Origin: Chitinophaga pinensis
GTDB taxonomy: Bacteria > Bacteroidota > Bacteroidia > Chitinophagales > Chitinophagaceae
DNA: 64,000 bases
Reading direction: 5' to 3'
Assembly: GCA_943333125.1 (NCBI GenBank)
Contig: CALQSB010000003.1
Span: 1-64,000, forward strand
The stretch's first letter is position 1. The number at the start of each line of letters is the position of its first letter. The notes below the pieces were generated by a model. The model searched no databases. It worked only from the letters and a program-made list of their open reading frames with translations, and was not told where the DNA came from. Shown here piece by piece: positions 44,921-54,189 of this stretch. Position numbers and translations under genes: made by a program.

Positions 44921-46747
44921 TTAGAAGATGTCTTTGATTCCCGGTATTTTTTTTCTTTCTCCAATCTGTTGTCTCCACATTGCATAATACAACCCTTTTT
45001 CGTCAACCAACTGCTGATGATTACCAGTTTCAACCACTTCTCCTTTTTCCAGTACATAAATCCTGTCTGCGTGCATGATCGTGCTTAACCGATGGGCAAT
45101 TAAAATGGTAATCTGATCTTTTGCTTTTGAAATGTCAATAATAGTATTGGTAATTTCTTCTTCTGTTAATGAATCCAATGCTGATGTGGCTTCATCAAAA
45201 ATTAAAATTTTTGGCATACGTAATAATGCTCTTGCGATAGATATTCTTTGTTTTTCTCCACCACTTAATTTCAAACCGCCTTCTCCTATCATCGTATCAA
45301 GGCCTTTTTCTGCTCTTTCCAGTAAATTACTACATGCCGCTTTTTTTAATGCATCATTAATATCAACTTCTGTTGCAGTTGGGTTCACAAACAATAAATT
45401 TTCTTTTATAGATCCGCTGAACAAATTTGTATCCTGTGTTACAAATCCAATCTGATTTCTCAGATCATCAAAATGTATTTCCGTTTCATCCAAGCCGTTG
45501 TAAAAAATATTTCCTTGTTCGGGGCGATATAGTCCTACCAGTAATTTCATTAGTGTAGACTTCCCGCTGCCACTGGGCCCAACAAAAGCAATAGTTTCGC
45601 CAATATTTGCATCAAAACTAATTCCGTCTATAGCTTTATGAATAGCGGATTTATGTTTGAAGGTTACTTTCTTGAAAGATAATTTTTCTACAGCACCTAA
45701 TTTCTTAGGATTTGTAGGTTCCTTCTCTGGAGCTTTTTTCATCAGCAAATCGAAATTGTTTAATGAAGCTTCTGCTTCACGATAAGACAATAAGATGTTT
45801 CCGATTTCCTGTAAAGGTCCAAATACAAAGAAAGAAAATATCTGCATGGTTACCAGTTGTCCGGCATCCATCTCATGACGAAAAATTAACCACATCAGAA
45901 TAAATAAAATAAACTGACGTAAAGTATTCACCATTGTTCCCTGGATAAAGCTGATACTTCTGATACTTTTAACTTTTTTTAATTCCAGCCCAAGAATTTT
46001 ATACGTGTTCTTATTCAAACGACTTACTTCCTGATTGGTAAGACCCAGGCTTTTCACCAGTTCAATATTTCTCAGAGATTCGGTTGTTGATCCGGCAAGT
46101 GCAGTGGTTTCACCAACGATTATTTTTTGAATCAGTTTTATTTTTTTACTGAGTTTGTTTGTGATGAAAGTAAGTACACCAATTCCAACAAGATAGGCAA
46201 TAGGAATCCTCCAGTTGATAAATATGGCCGCATACACAAACACAAAAACGACGCCGATAATAATTCCAAAAAGTATATTGATGAAATTAATCATGAACTT
46301 TTCTACATCGGCTCTTACTTTAGTGAGTACAGATAACGTTTCACCACTTCGTTGATCTTCAAATTCCTGATAGGGAAGTTTTAAAGCCTGTTGTAAACCA
46401 TCTGTGAAAACTTTGGCACCGAATTTCTGAATCACAAGATTCAAAAAATAATCCTGAAATGCTTTTGCGATTCTGCTTACCATGGCCACAGAAATAGAAA
46501 ATAGGAGAATATAAAAAACACCTAATTGCAAATAGGGTTTACTGTCGCGTAAGATGTTTTCATAACTCCAGAAAAATTGGCTGTGGCTAAATTGATCAGG
46601 CTTTGCTTTAAAATCTCCGGCCAGATTTACAAGTTTTCCCAAAAGAATTGGGTCAATAAGTGAGAAACTAATATTGACGGCAGCCAATAACAACGTCAGT
46701 ACAACCAGCCATTTGAGCGGTTTGAGATAGTGCAGTAAAATTTTCAT
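44921..46747 (-). CDS. ABC exporter, fused permease-ATPase
   Basis: About 608 residues from the ATG at 46747. An ATG at 46822 would add 25 residues unlike the family, and a -7-like TAAATTTA lies between the two, so the internal start is preferred. Six helices (about 10-310) are followed by the ATPase: Walker A GPSGSGKST, Q-loop VTQDTNLFSG, signature LSGGEKQRISIARA, Walker B ILIFDEATSALDS and H-loop IAHRLST. This is a type I exporter half-transporter, paralogous to the one at 15778. The C-terminal tail ends RKKIPGIKDIF. Substrate unknown; drugs, lipids or peptides are possible. Confidence 0.88.
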   Translation of the reverse strand: MKILLHYLKPLKWLVVLTLLLAAVNISFSLIDPILLGKLVNLAGDFKAKPDQFSHSQFFWSYENILRDSKPYLQLGVFYILLFSISVAMVSRIAKAFQDYFLNLVIQKFGAKVFTDGLQQALKLPYQEFEDQRSGETLSVLTKVRADVEKFMINFINILFGIIIGVVFVFVYAAIFINWRIPIAYLVGIGVLTFITNKLSKKIKLIQKIIVGETTALAGSTTESLRNIELVKSLGLTNQEVSRLNKNTYKILGLELKKVKSIRSISFIQGTMVNTLRQFILFILMWLIFRHEMDAGQLVTMQIFSFFVFGPLQEIGNILLSYREAEASLNNFDLLMKKAPEKEPTNPKKLGAVEKLSFKKVTFKHKSAIHKAIDGISFDANIGETIAFVGPSGSGKSTLMKLLVGLYRPEQGNIFYNGLDETEIHFDDLRNQIGFVTQDTNLFSGSIKENLLFVNPTATEVDINDALKKAACSNLLERAEKGLDTMIGEGGLKLSGGEKQRISIARALLRMPKILIFDEATSALDSLTEEEITNTIIDISKAKDQITILIAHRLSTIMHADRIYVLEKGEVVETGNHQQLVDEKGLYYAMWRQQIGERKKIPGIKDIF

Positions 46748-46939
46748 CCAGGGATTTTTATAATCAATAAAGGTGCAATTTCGGTTAAATTTATTGAACT
46801 GCAGTTGATTGGTTTTAATCATCGTAATCTCTAACTGAAATCAACTTATTTCTTATCTCTTTAGATGAGGAAATGAATGAAATTAAGAAGATAAAAGCCT
46901 TAATCCGACTTATTTTATTGTTTCATTTGGTATAGTTGT

Positions 46940-48484
46940 CTAAGTTCCCCAATTTTCGCGGTCCAGACTTCTGAAATGAATAGCTTCAGCAAGATGTGCT
47001 GTTTTTATTTGTTCAGAATACTCCAGATCAGCGATTGTTCTGCTGACTTTTATGATTCTGTCATAAGCACGTGCTGATAAATTTAATTTTTCCATAGCTG
47101 ATTTTATTATTTTTTTTGAAGCTTCATCAATGATGCAAATTTCTTTAAGCATTTTACTGCTCATTTGTGCATTTGCATAAACAGAATCAGAATGAAGGTA
47201 CCTTTTTGCCTGAATGTCTCTTGCTGCAATTACCCGTTGACGTATGGTTTCGCTTTTTTCATACTCATGCTTGTTGGAAAGTTCATCAAAAGCAACAGGA
47301 GTAACTTCTACATGTAAATCAATTCTGTCGAGTAATGGACCTGAAACTTTGTTAAGATATTTCTGAACCATACCTGGAGGGCATGAACAATCTTTTTCGG
47401 GATGATTGAAATAACCGCAAGGGCAGGGGTTCATACTGGCAATCAGCATAAAACTTGCCGGAAATTCAAGCGCAATACGAGCTCTTGAAATAGTAACTTT
47501 TCTTTCTTCCATAGGCTGTCTCATTACTTCAAGTACGGTTCTTTTAAACTCGGGTAATTCATCCAAAAACAACACGCCATTATGTGCCAGAGATATTTCA
47601 CCGGGTTGAGGATTACCTCCACCGCCTACAAGTGCCGCGTCTGAAATAGAATGATGAGGACTTCTGAAAGGTCTTTTACTTACGATGGTGGAATGTTCAG
47701 GCATCTTTCCGGCAACGCTATGAATCTTGGTGGTTTCTAAAGCTTCGTTTAGGCTTAATGGTGGCAAAATAGTAGGAAGCCTTTTTGCCAGCATGGTTTT
47801 ACCTGCTCCCGGCGGACCAATAAGAATGGCATTATGTCCACCGGCAGCAGCTATTTCTAATGCCCTTTTAATATTTTGCTGCCCTTTTACATCAGAAAAA
47901 TCGATATCGTCATTACCCTGCGCGTAAAGAAATTCTTCTGAAATATTTACAACTGTAGGCTCAATTATTTTTTTTCCTTTTAAAAAATCAACGACATCAT
48001 TCATGTGGGCAACACCATAAACTTTTAGTCCTTCAACCATCGCAGCCTCCCTGGCATTGGTTTGAGGAACAATGAACCCTTCGAAATTTTCTTTTTTTGC
48101 CTGTATCGCAATCGGTAAAGCTCCTCTTATAGATTTAATTTCACCATCCAGACTCAACTCACCCATAATGATAAACCTTGATAATTTTTCTGCATCATCA
48201 ATTTGACCCGTTGCTGCCAAAGTGCCAATGGCAATGGGTAAATCAAAAGCTGTTCCCGTTTTTTTAATATCAGCAGGAGCAAGGTTAACCAGCAACTTTG
48301 TTCTGGGCATATAATAACCATTGCTTTTTATGGCACTCTCTACTCTTTGCAGGCTTTCTTTAATCGCATTGTCTGGGAGGCCAACAATAAAATAATTTTT
48401 ACCTTGATTATTTACATCTAATTCCACGGTAATGGTTATGGCTTCCACACCATATACGGCGCTGCCAAATGTTTTTACAAGCAT
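46940..48484 (-). CDS. comM: YifB/ComM-family Mg-chelatase-like AAA+ ATPase
   Basis: A 514-residue protein of the ComM family, a hexameric helicase that helps branch migration in natural transformation. The N-terminal ChlI-like domain starts VKTFGSAVYGVEAITITVE and has NLAPADIKKTGTAFDLPIA. The AAA+ module has Walker A IGPPGAGKTMLAKRLP, Walker B GVLFLDELPEF and the zinc-like NPCPCGYFNHPEKDCSC. The C-terminal Mg-chelatase part ends with ARAYDRIIKVSRTIADLE. Length is normal. It lies alone between the ABC exporter and a repeat-rich spacer. Transformation competence of this organism is not shown here. Confidence 0.92.
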   Translation of the reverse strand: MLVKTFGSAVYGVEAITITVELDVNNQGKNYFIVGLPDNAIKESLQRVESAIKSNGYYMPRTKLLVNLAPADIKKTGTAFDLPIAIGTLAATGQIDDAEKLSRFIIMGELSLDGEIKSIRGALPIAIQAKKENFEGFIVPQTNAREAAMVEGLKVYGVAHMNDVVDFLKGKKIIEPTVVNISEEFLYAQGNDDIDFSDVKGQQNIKRALEIAAAGGHNAILIGPPGAGKTMLAKRLPTILPPLSLNEALETTKIHSVAGKMPEHSTIVSKRPFRSPHHSISDAALVGGGGNPQPGEISLAHNGVLFLDELPEFKRTVLEVMRQPMEERKVTISRARIALEFPASFMLIASMNPCPCGYFNHPEKDCSCPPGMVQKYLNKVSGPLLDRIDLHVEVTPVAFDELSNKHEYEKSETIRQRVIAARDIQAKRYLHSDSVYANAQMSSKMLKEICIIDEASKKIIKSAMEKLNLSARAYDRIIKVSRTIADLEYSEQIKTAHLAEAIHFRSLDRENWGT

Positions 48485-48559
48485 TAACGAATTTCAAAAG
48501 AATTGAAAAAATAACCATGAGTAAAACAACATTGATGAAAGAGATATTTCTTGAGAAAT

Positions 48560-48980
48560 GAGGGGTTAATTCAGAATTACAAATTCAAAATGTAAAATTC
48601 AAAAGTAAAAATTCAAAAAAACTTCGTGAAACTTAGTGCCTTGGTGTATTTGTGGCTGAGAAAAATGTAAAATGTAAAATGACTTGTTCCGAAACCTCGG
48701 GATTGAATGTAAAATAGCCTGCCCCGATTCTTCGGGGTAAAAGTGGGATTTGGGATATGAAATAAGCATTGAATCAAGAATAAATAATTCGTGAATTCGT
48801 GGTTAAAAAATAAGTAATAAGAAAGTAAAAATAAGTAATAAGGAAATGACCTTACGATGATACAGCGTGAAAAATAAAAAATTAATTAGTCAAACTTCCT
48901 GTCTTCGTGCCTTTGTGGCGGTAGTTTAAAATATTCGCAACAATCCAGCAAAACTTAATACTCCTCACCCTTTGGGGGAA
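48560..48980. repeat. Repeat-rich spacer between comM and the MutS-like gene
   Basis: This 496-base spacer (48485-48980) has no gene. It is a patchwork of small repeats: AAATTCAAAATGTAAAATTC runs, CTTCGTGAAACTTAGTGCC (48625 region), hairpins CCGA/TCGG (48689-48700, loop AACC, like the leader at 4448) and CCCCGA/TCGGGG (48722-48737, loop TTCT), TTCGTGAATTCGTGGTTA (48789 region) and CTTCGTGCCTTTGTGGC (48902 region), then ACCCTTTGGGGGAATTAAAG reaching into the next gene. Confidence 0.6.
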
Positions 48981-50306
48981 TTAAAGGGGGCCGCTCCTCT
49001 CCAGCATCTCCACCACGCCTTCTTTTTTCAAAATTAAATAACCGAGCCTGTCGTTACTAATGCCATTTTTCAGCTGATAACTAAAACTAAATTCTTCATT
49101 AATCATTTGTGTTTCGAAATAATTGAAACTGATATTTGTATGTTTCTTTAGGCTTTCACCAATTTCATATAAATGAGTAGATAAGATGAAAATAGATTCA
49201 GGAATTTTTATCAATCCTTCAATTACAATACTGCTGCATTTCATCGCGTCTTCCACATTAGTACCTTTGAATAATTCATCAATTAATATCAGCCAACGTC
49301 TGCCATCATTAATTTTAGTTATCGTTGATTTAATGCGTTGTACTTCATTATAAAAATAACTTTCTCCTTTTGAAAGATTATCCATGATGTTGATATTGCT
49401 GAGTACTCCATCAAATAAACTCAACTTCATTTCTATCGCAGGAACACCCATACCCAGATGAGCAAGATATACCGCAATTCCTACAGATTTAATGAAAGTG
49501 CTTTTCCCAGCCATATTTGCTCCGGTAAGAAACATGAAGTTTTTTTCCTTGTCTAAGGTTAAATCATAAGGAACGGGGCTGTTCAATAAAATATGAAATA
49601 ATCCTTTGGCATTAATGTAAGGTTGATTTGAACTTTGTATTTCAGGAAAAACCAGCTGGTGATTTGCTATCGCCATGGCCATTCCATACCAGGCATCAAT
49701 TTGTGCATGAATTTCTAAAAGTTGCTTTATTTGGTGTTTGAAACGATAAAGAAAAAAATATCCCGAATTCAAAATCTCTTTACTCGAGAAATCTTTGATT
49801 GATTTTTTATTGATGATAATTTTACATTCTTCTTTTTGCAGAATCTGATTTATTTCTTTAAGTAACGATTGTAATGGCAAAGGTGTTTTTTCTTTTTCCA
49901 GTAATCTTGAAACAGAAACTAACCCATTTATTAAATCATAAAAATGGGAAACAGAAAACTTAATAAGCGAGAAATCATGACTATGAAGCAGTCTGTATAT
50001 CTTGGTTTGATAGGAGGAAGCGTCTTCAGGAATGGTATCAATATTACTATCGTAAAATTTCTCCACCATCAATATGGTACCATTTGAAATTTGATTTGGC
50101 CATTGATCTGCAATTTTTAATATGCATTGTAAGGTTTGTTGAATGCCTTGTATGTCTTCAACATTGCTAAATGGTTTGTAAAGAGTTTGTTTTAATTTTT
50201 CTTTGCCTTTAGATGTTTGTGCGAAGTTGATTTTGTCAAACAATGAATAAGTATCATCGTTGCCGAAAATATTTAAATCATGTAAGGTGGTGTAATCAAT
50301 TTCCAT
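48981..50306 (-). CDS. MutS-like ATPase (mismatch-repair domain protein)
   Basis: A 441-residue protein with the MutS core and ATPase but without the N-terminal mismatch-recognition and connector domains of full MutS. The lever/clamp-like helical part covers about 1-240; the ATPase has Walker A TGANMAGKSTFIKS, LGMGVPA and Walker B RRWLILIDELFKGTN. Such short MutS homologues are common in Bacteroidota and their role is unclear (recombination or repair). The stop codon and the last codons (GPL) lie in a small intergenic repeat, so the natural C-terminus may have been changed. It is 2 bases after pyrC on the same strand. Confidence 0.85.
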   Translation of the reverse strand: MEIDYTTLHDLNIFGNDDTYSLFDKINFAQTSKGKEKLKQTLYKPFSNVEDIQGIQQTLQCILKIADQWPNQISNGTILMVEKFYDSNIDTIPEDASSYQTKIYRLLHSHDFSLIKFSVSHFYDLINGLVSVSRLLEKEKTPLPLQSLLKEINQILQKEECKIIINKKSIKDFSSKEILNSGYFFLYRFKHQIKQLLEIHAQIDAWYGMAMAIANHQLVFPEIQSSNQPYINAKGLFHILLNSPVPYDLTLDKEKNFMFLTGANMAGKSTFIKSVGIAVYLAHLGMGVPAIEMKLSLFDGVLSNINIMDNLSKGESYFYNEVQRIKSTITKINDGRRWLILIDELFKGTNVEDAMKCSSIVIEGLIKIPESIFILSTHLYEIGESLKKHTNISFNYFETQMINEEFSFSYQLKNGISNDRLGYLILKKEGVVEMLERSGPL

Positions 50307-50308
50307 GT

Positions 50309-51652
50309 TTAGTTTCTATTGAAGTGTAGTCGCTTTCCTTTTTGATCTGAAATAATCTTTCCATCTCCAAAAACACAATTTCCATTAACCCAGGTATTTA
50401 AAATCGTGGCAGAAAAACTAAATTTGTTTAAAGGGCTCCATCCACATTTGTATAAAATGTTTTCCTGAGATACGGTATAAGGTTTATTAAGGTCAACCAT
50501 AACCAAATCAGCATAATATCCTTCTCTGATGTATCCTCTGTCTTTTATCTGAAAACAATCGGCAACAGCATGGCTCATTTTTTCGGCCACACGTTCCAGT
50601 GAAATGTCTCCCTGTTTGGCGTGATGAAGCATCATTTGTAAAGAATGTTGCACCAATGGCAACCCGGAATGTGCCGATTCGTATGGAGGTTCTTTTTCGC
50701 TTAACAAATGTGGGGCATGATCAGTAGCAATGATATCCAAACGATTATCAAGTAAGGCTTTCCATAATGCAGCTTTATTATGAGGCGCCTTAATTGCAGG
50801 GTTACATTTAATTTTATAGCCTTGTTCAGCATAATCATCAGCAGTAAAATGTAAGTGATGCACACAAACTTCTGCTGTGATTCTTTTTTCTTTCAATGGC
50901 ATCATATTGCCGAATAAAATCAATTCTTTTTCTGTACTGATATGTAGTATGTGTAATCTCGTGTTGTATTTCTGAGCCATTTTTACGGCTCTTAATGAAG
51001 ATTCATAGCAGGCATTTTCATCCCGGATAAAAGGATGGTCGCCAGCTGAAAGATTCGCCTTGATTGCTTTGATATGATGATAATTATTTCTGATAATGGT
51101 TTCATCTTCACAATGAGTGGCGATAAGCATTTCACTTTCACTGAATAGTTTTTCAAGCGTATTGAAATTATCTACAAGCATATTTCCAGTACTGCTTCCC
51201 ATGAAAATTTTAATGCCACATATATCTTCCTTTCTTTTATTTATTTTTAAAACTTCTTCGGCATTTTCGTTACTCACGCCCATGAAGAAAGAATAATTAG
51301 CAGAAGAATTTCGTGAAGCAATAGCGTATTTTTCTTCAAGTAAATTTATCGACAATGCATTAGGAATCGTATTGGGCATTTCCATAAAACTGGTAACTCC
51401 TCCGGCTACCGCAGCTTTGCTTTCTGTTTCAATATTTCCTTTATGTGTCAACCCGGGCTCTCTAAAATGAACCTGATCATCTATAACTCCCGGAAATAAA
51501 TATTTGTCTTGCCCATCTATTTCAATAACGGAACCTTTTACAGAAATATTATTGTCGATTCTTTCAATCCGGTCGCCTTCCACTAAAACATCCGTGACTT
51601 TAATTTCTCCTTCATTTACAACCGATATGTTCTTAAACAGGTATTTTTGCAT
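50309..51652 (-). CDS. pyrC: Dihydroorotase
   Basis: A 447-residue amidohydrolase of pyrimidine synthesis that closes carbamoyl aspartate to dihydroorotate. Blocks: FPGVIDDQVHFREPGLTHKG, VTSFMEMPNT, IKIFMGSSTGN, THCEDE, LHILHIST, and the catalytic Asp in IATDHAPHL. The usual HxH of metal site one reads Q60-x-H62 here; I recall this substitution in Bacteroidota dihydroorotases, so the enzyme is probably active. It is upstream of the MutS-like gene (2-base gap) and divergent from the RemB-like gene with only 33 bases between starts. Hydantoinase-like activity is a lesser option. Confidence 0.9.
   Translation of the reverse strand: MQKYLFKNISVVNEGEIKVTDVLVEGDRIERIDNNISVKGSVIEIDGQDKYLFPGVIDDQVHFREPGLTHKGNIETESKAAVAGGVTSFMEMPNTIPNALSINLLEEKYAIASRNSSANYSFFMGVSNENAEEVLKINKRKEDICGIKIFMGSSTGNMLVDNFNTLEKLFSESEMLIATHCEDETIIRNNYHHIKAIKANLSAGDHPFIRDENACYESSLRAVKMAQKYNTRLHILHISTEKELILFGNMMPLKEKRITAEVCVHHLHFTADDYAEQGYKIKCNPAIKAPHNKAALWKALLDNRLDIIATDHAPHLLSEKEPPYESAHSGLPLVQHSLQMMLHHAKQGDISLERVAEKMSHAVADCFQIKDRGYIREGYYADLVMVDLNKPYTVSQENILYKCGWSPLNKFSFSATILNTWVNGNCVFGDGKIISDQKGKRLHFNRN
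51642..51649 (+). promoter_or_regulatory. -7 box of the RemB-like gene
   Basis: TATTTTTG followed by C matches TAnnTTTG and lies 36 bases before the ATG at 51686. It abuts the start of pyrC (51652, minus strand), so both divergent promoters are squeezed into or beyond the 33-base gap. Confidence 0.45.
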
Positions 51653-51685
51653 AATTTCAAATTATTGATTAATTAACCAAATCTG

Positions 51686-53362
51686 ATGCAAATTATTAAA
51701 AACGCATTCAAAATTCTGTTTTTTGTTTTACCTCTGAATAGTATCGGCCAAAGCACTTATTTGCCAGAGGGTTCTAAGGAATATCATTTTATCGACAGGA
51801 TGGAAATCTTGAATCAGCATAATACGAATCTGAATTACCCCACTATCAAGCCCTATTACAGAAAATACATACTTCAGGAAGTTTCATTATTTGATTCTAT
51901 AAACAATCGCTCCTCATTATCTGAATCAGACAAATACAATTTATTAAGCCTTTACATCAATAATGTGGAATGGTACACAGGCAATCATGATTCATTTCTG
52001 AGTAAAAAGCCGTTATTGAAAACATTGTATGTTGATAAGGCGAATTTCTATGAAGTAAACACTAAGGATTTTTTTCTGGCTATTAATCCAATCTTAAATT
52101 TAAGAATAGGAAAAGAACAGGATAACGATAACAGCATCTATCTGAACTCCAGAGGAATTACGCTGCGCGGGCGCATTGCCAACAAAATTGGTTTTTCATC
52201 TACAATAATTGACAACCAGGAAAGGGGTCCGATTTTTTTTCAACAAGAAGTGGCAGATTTAAGAGCAGTTCCAGGAGTTGGGTTTTATAAAGCGTTTAAA
52301 AGTAATGTAAATGCTCAGGATTATTTTGATGGCAGAGGCTATTTTACTTTCAATGCAACAAAATATATCGACTTTCAATTTGGCTATGACAAAAACTTTA
52401 TTGGAAATGGCTACAGAAGTTTATTTCTGAGCGATTGGGGGAGTAGTTACTTGTTTGCCAAAATAAATGCCCGAATCTGGAAATTCAATTATCAGAACTT
52501 GTTTATGGAGCTTATGCCTAAGTACAGAGATATTGGTAATAATTTGCTGAGAAAAAAATATGCCGCCATGCATCATCTAAGCATTAATGTTACCAAATCA
52601 CTTAATATAGGATTGTTTGAAGGTGTTATGTTTGGAAGATCAGATCATTTTGAATTTCAATACCTCAATCCAATAATATTTTACCGTCATATAGAAGGAA
52701 CAATTGGTAGCCCTGATAATGCAGTTGCCGGAATTGATTTTAAAGTTAATGTGAAAAAAAGAGCTCAGTTTTACGGACAATTTTTACTGGATGAATTTAT
52801 ACTATCAAAACTTAAAAATGATCCAACCAATTGGGTCAATAAATTTGGCATACAACTCGGGGCTAAATATGTTGATGCTTTTGGTATAAAAAATCTTGAT
52901 TTACAGGTTGAAATGAACCGGGTGCGACCATTTACCTATTCTCATTTTGATACAATCAACAATTACTCCCATTACAATCAGCCGCTTGCTCATCCATTAG
53001 GGGCAAATTTTCAGGAGTGGACCGGGATAATAAGATATCAGCCTTTTCCTAAATGGAATTTCTATGCCAGAAGTATTTATTATTATAAAGGGATGGATAC
53101 GGCCAATGCTAATTTTGGAGGCAATATTTTCAAAAGTTATTTAACCAGACTTTCAGATAATGGCTATGAAATTGGAAGTGGTGATAAAGCAACTTGTTTG
53201 AATACGGTTCTGAATGTTTCTTATGAGTTCAGGCAGAATTTATTTTTTGAGCTTGGACTACAAAACCGAAATTATAAATTAGCATCCGGTTATAAAAATA
53301 ACAGTACTTCATTCAGTGCAGGAATCAGGTTGAATATTTGCAAGCGAGAATATGATTTTTAG
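51686..53362 (+). CDS. Outer-membrane beta-barrel, RemB/Wzi-like
   Basis: A 558-residue secreted protein with a signal peptide (about 1-21, ending SIGQ). After a short N-terminal part it shows regular amphipathic strands: NLRIGKEQ, GFSSTIIDNQERGPIFF, FQFGYDKNFIGNGYRSLFLSD and WGSSYLFAKINARIWKFNYQ. This is the pattern of Wzi-type capsule-attachment barrels and of the gliding-motility protein RemB of Flavobacterium. A role in attaching or organising surface polysaccharide, or in gliding, fits the T9SS and glycan genes elsewhere in the window. It is monocistronic. Identification is by resemblance recalled, moderately sure. Confidence 0.65.
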   Translation: MQIIKNAFKILFFVLPLNSIGQSTYLPEGSKEYHFIDRMEILNQHNTNLNYPTIKPYYRKYILQEVSLFDSINNRSSLSESDKYNLLSLYINNVEWYTGNHDSFLSKKPLLKTLYVDKANFYEVNTKDFFLAINPILNLRIGKEQDNDNSIYLNSRGITLRGRIANKIGFSSTIIDNQERGPIFFQQEVADLRAVPGVGFYKAFKSNVNAQDYFDGRGYFTFNATKYIDFQFGYDKNFIGNGYRSLFLSDWGSSYLFAKINARIWKFNYQNLFMELMPKYRDIGNNLLRKKYAAMHHLSINVTKSLNIGLFEGVMFGRSDHFEFQYLNPIIFYRHIEGTIGSPDNAVAGIDFKVNVKKRAQFYGQFLLDEFILSKLKNDPTNWVNKFGIQLGAKYVDAFGIKNLDLQVEMNRVRPFTYSHFDTINNYSHYNQPLAHPLGANFQEWTGIIRYQPFPKWNFYARSIYYYKGMDTANANFGGNIFKSYLTRLSDNGYEIGSGDKATCLNTVLNVSYEFRQNLFFELGLQNRNYKLASGYKNNSTSFSAGIRLNICKREYDF

Positions 53363-53364
53363 AT

Positions 53365-53442
53365 GGATAGAGCTAGATACTACTTCTCAGCAATGTCTCC
53401 TTAAAGGGACGTTGCGTTGGACAGGCTGGATAGAGCTGGATA
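53365..53442. terminator. Hairpin flanked by direct repeats (RemB-porT gap)
   Basis: GCAATGTC/GACGTTGC (53390-53415) forms a near-perfect 26-base palindrome between two convergent genes and may end both transcripts. It is flanked by direct copies of GGATAGAGCT(A/G)GATA at 53365-53379 and 53428-53442, each followed by CTACT. No T-run is obvious. Confidence 0.45.
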
Positions 53443-53448
53443 TAGCTG

Positions 53449-54189
53449 CTACTCAACTATAAAAGATAATGTTATCGTTCTTGATTTAATCTGATCAATA
53501 ACATTAGAAAATTTAAGATTATCGTCTGGAACATGAAGATTTTTGAAGCCCCATCCCAGTTTGATTTCCGGGGAAAATACAAATACAGGAAAATAAAAAT
53601 GAAAGCCTATACCGGCTTCTAATCCATAATCCAGCTTATCCAGCTTGATTTGTTTTTCAGTATTTTTTTCACCTGCATTTGCAGCAAAATCGTATTCAAT
53701 TTTACCGCCACCAAGCATGTACACTTTAAAGTTATTGATTCGGTCGCTACTGAATTTTAACTGAAAAGGTAATGACATTGTTATCCCCTGAACTTTTCTC
53801 GTAGTAATACTGTCTTCTTTGGCGAGCCTGTCTGGAAATTTTAAATGATATTGAAAAGCCTTTTCTGTAAAAACAAGATTAAGCGGATAGGTGCTTAAAT
53901 CAAAGTGGTCGGACATTCTCATGTTTACCAGCCATGCAAGATTGATCCCTGTGCTTTGCAAACTTTCCACTACCAATACACTGTCGTTATTAGTTGGATT
54001 AAAAAATCTTGGAGTAAATGAAAAATGATAAAAAGCCCTGTTGGTTCCAAGGTTAATTCCAAAGTGAAATTTCTTGTCATCATGATCAGTAAGATTCAAT
54101 ATTCTTTCCATCTGTGAAAAAGAAATTGAAGGAAGCATGAAAATGCAAGCCACAACTATAATTATTTTATTCCGCAATAGATACTGCAT
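53449..54189 (-). CDS. porT: Type IX secretion protein PorT
   Basis: A 246-residue outer-membrane beta-barrel with a signal peptide (about 1-25, ending SFSQ). The sequence KFHFGINLGTNRAFYHFSFTP, a central YPLNLVFTEKAFQYHL and VFSPEIKLGWGFKNL match the PorT/SprT group. PorT is needed for T9SS export. As in other Bacteroidota it lies directly behind ubiE; the two reading frames overlap by 28 bases, which suggests translational coupling. It supports T9SS in this organism along with the PorP-like protein and the sorted metalloprotease. An alternative is a general OMP_b-brl_2 protein, less likely given the neighbour. Confidence 0.82.
   Translation of the reverse strand: MQYLLRNKIIIVVACIFMLPSISFSQMERILNLTDHDDKKFHFGINLGTNRAFYHFSFTPRFFNPTNNDSVLVVESLQSTGINLAWLVNMRMSDHFDLSTYPLNLVFTEKAFQYHLKFPDRLAKEDSITTRKVQGITMSLPFQLKFSSDRINNFKVYMLGGGKIEYDFAANAGEKNTEKQIKLDKLDYGLEAGIGFHFYFPVFVFSPEIKLGWGFKNLHVPDDNLKFSNVIDQIKSRTITLSFIVE

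Noticed and set aside
48981-50306. MutS-like gene seen as a truncated pseudogene of full MutS
   Set aside because: The short core-plus-ATPase form is a known separate group and the frame is intact; only its last codons look altered by a repeat.
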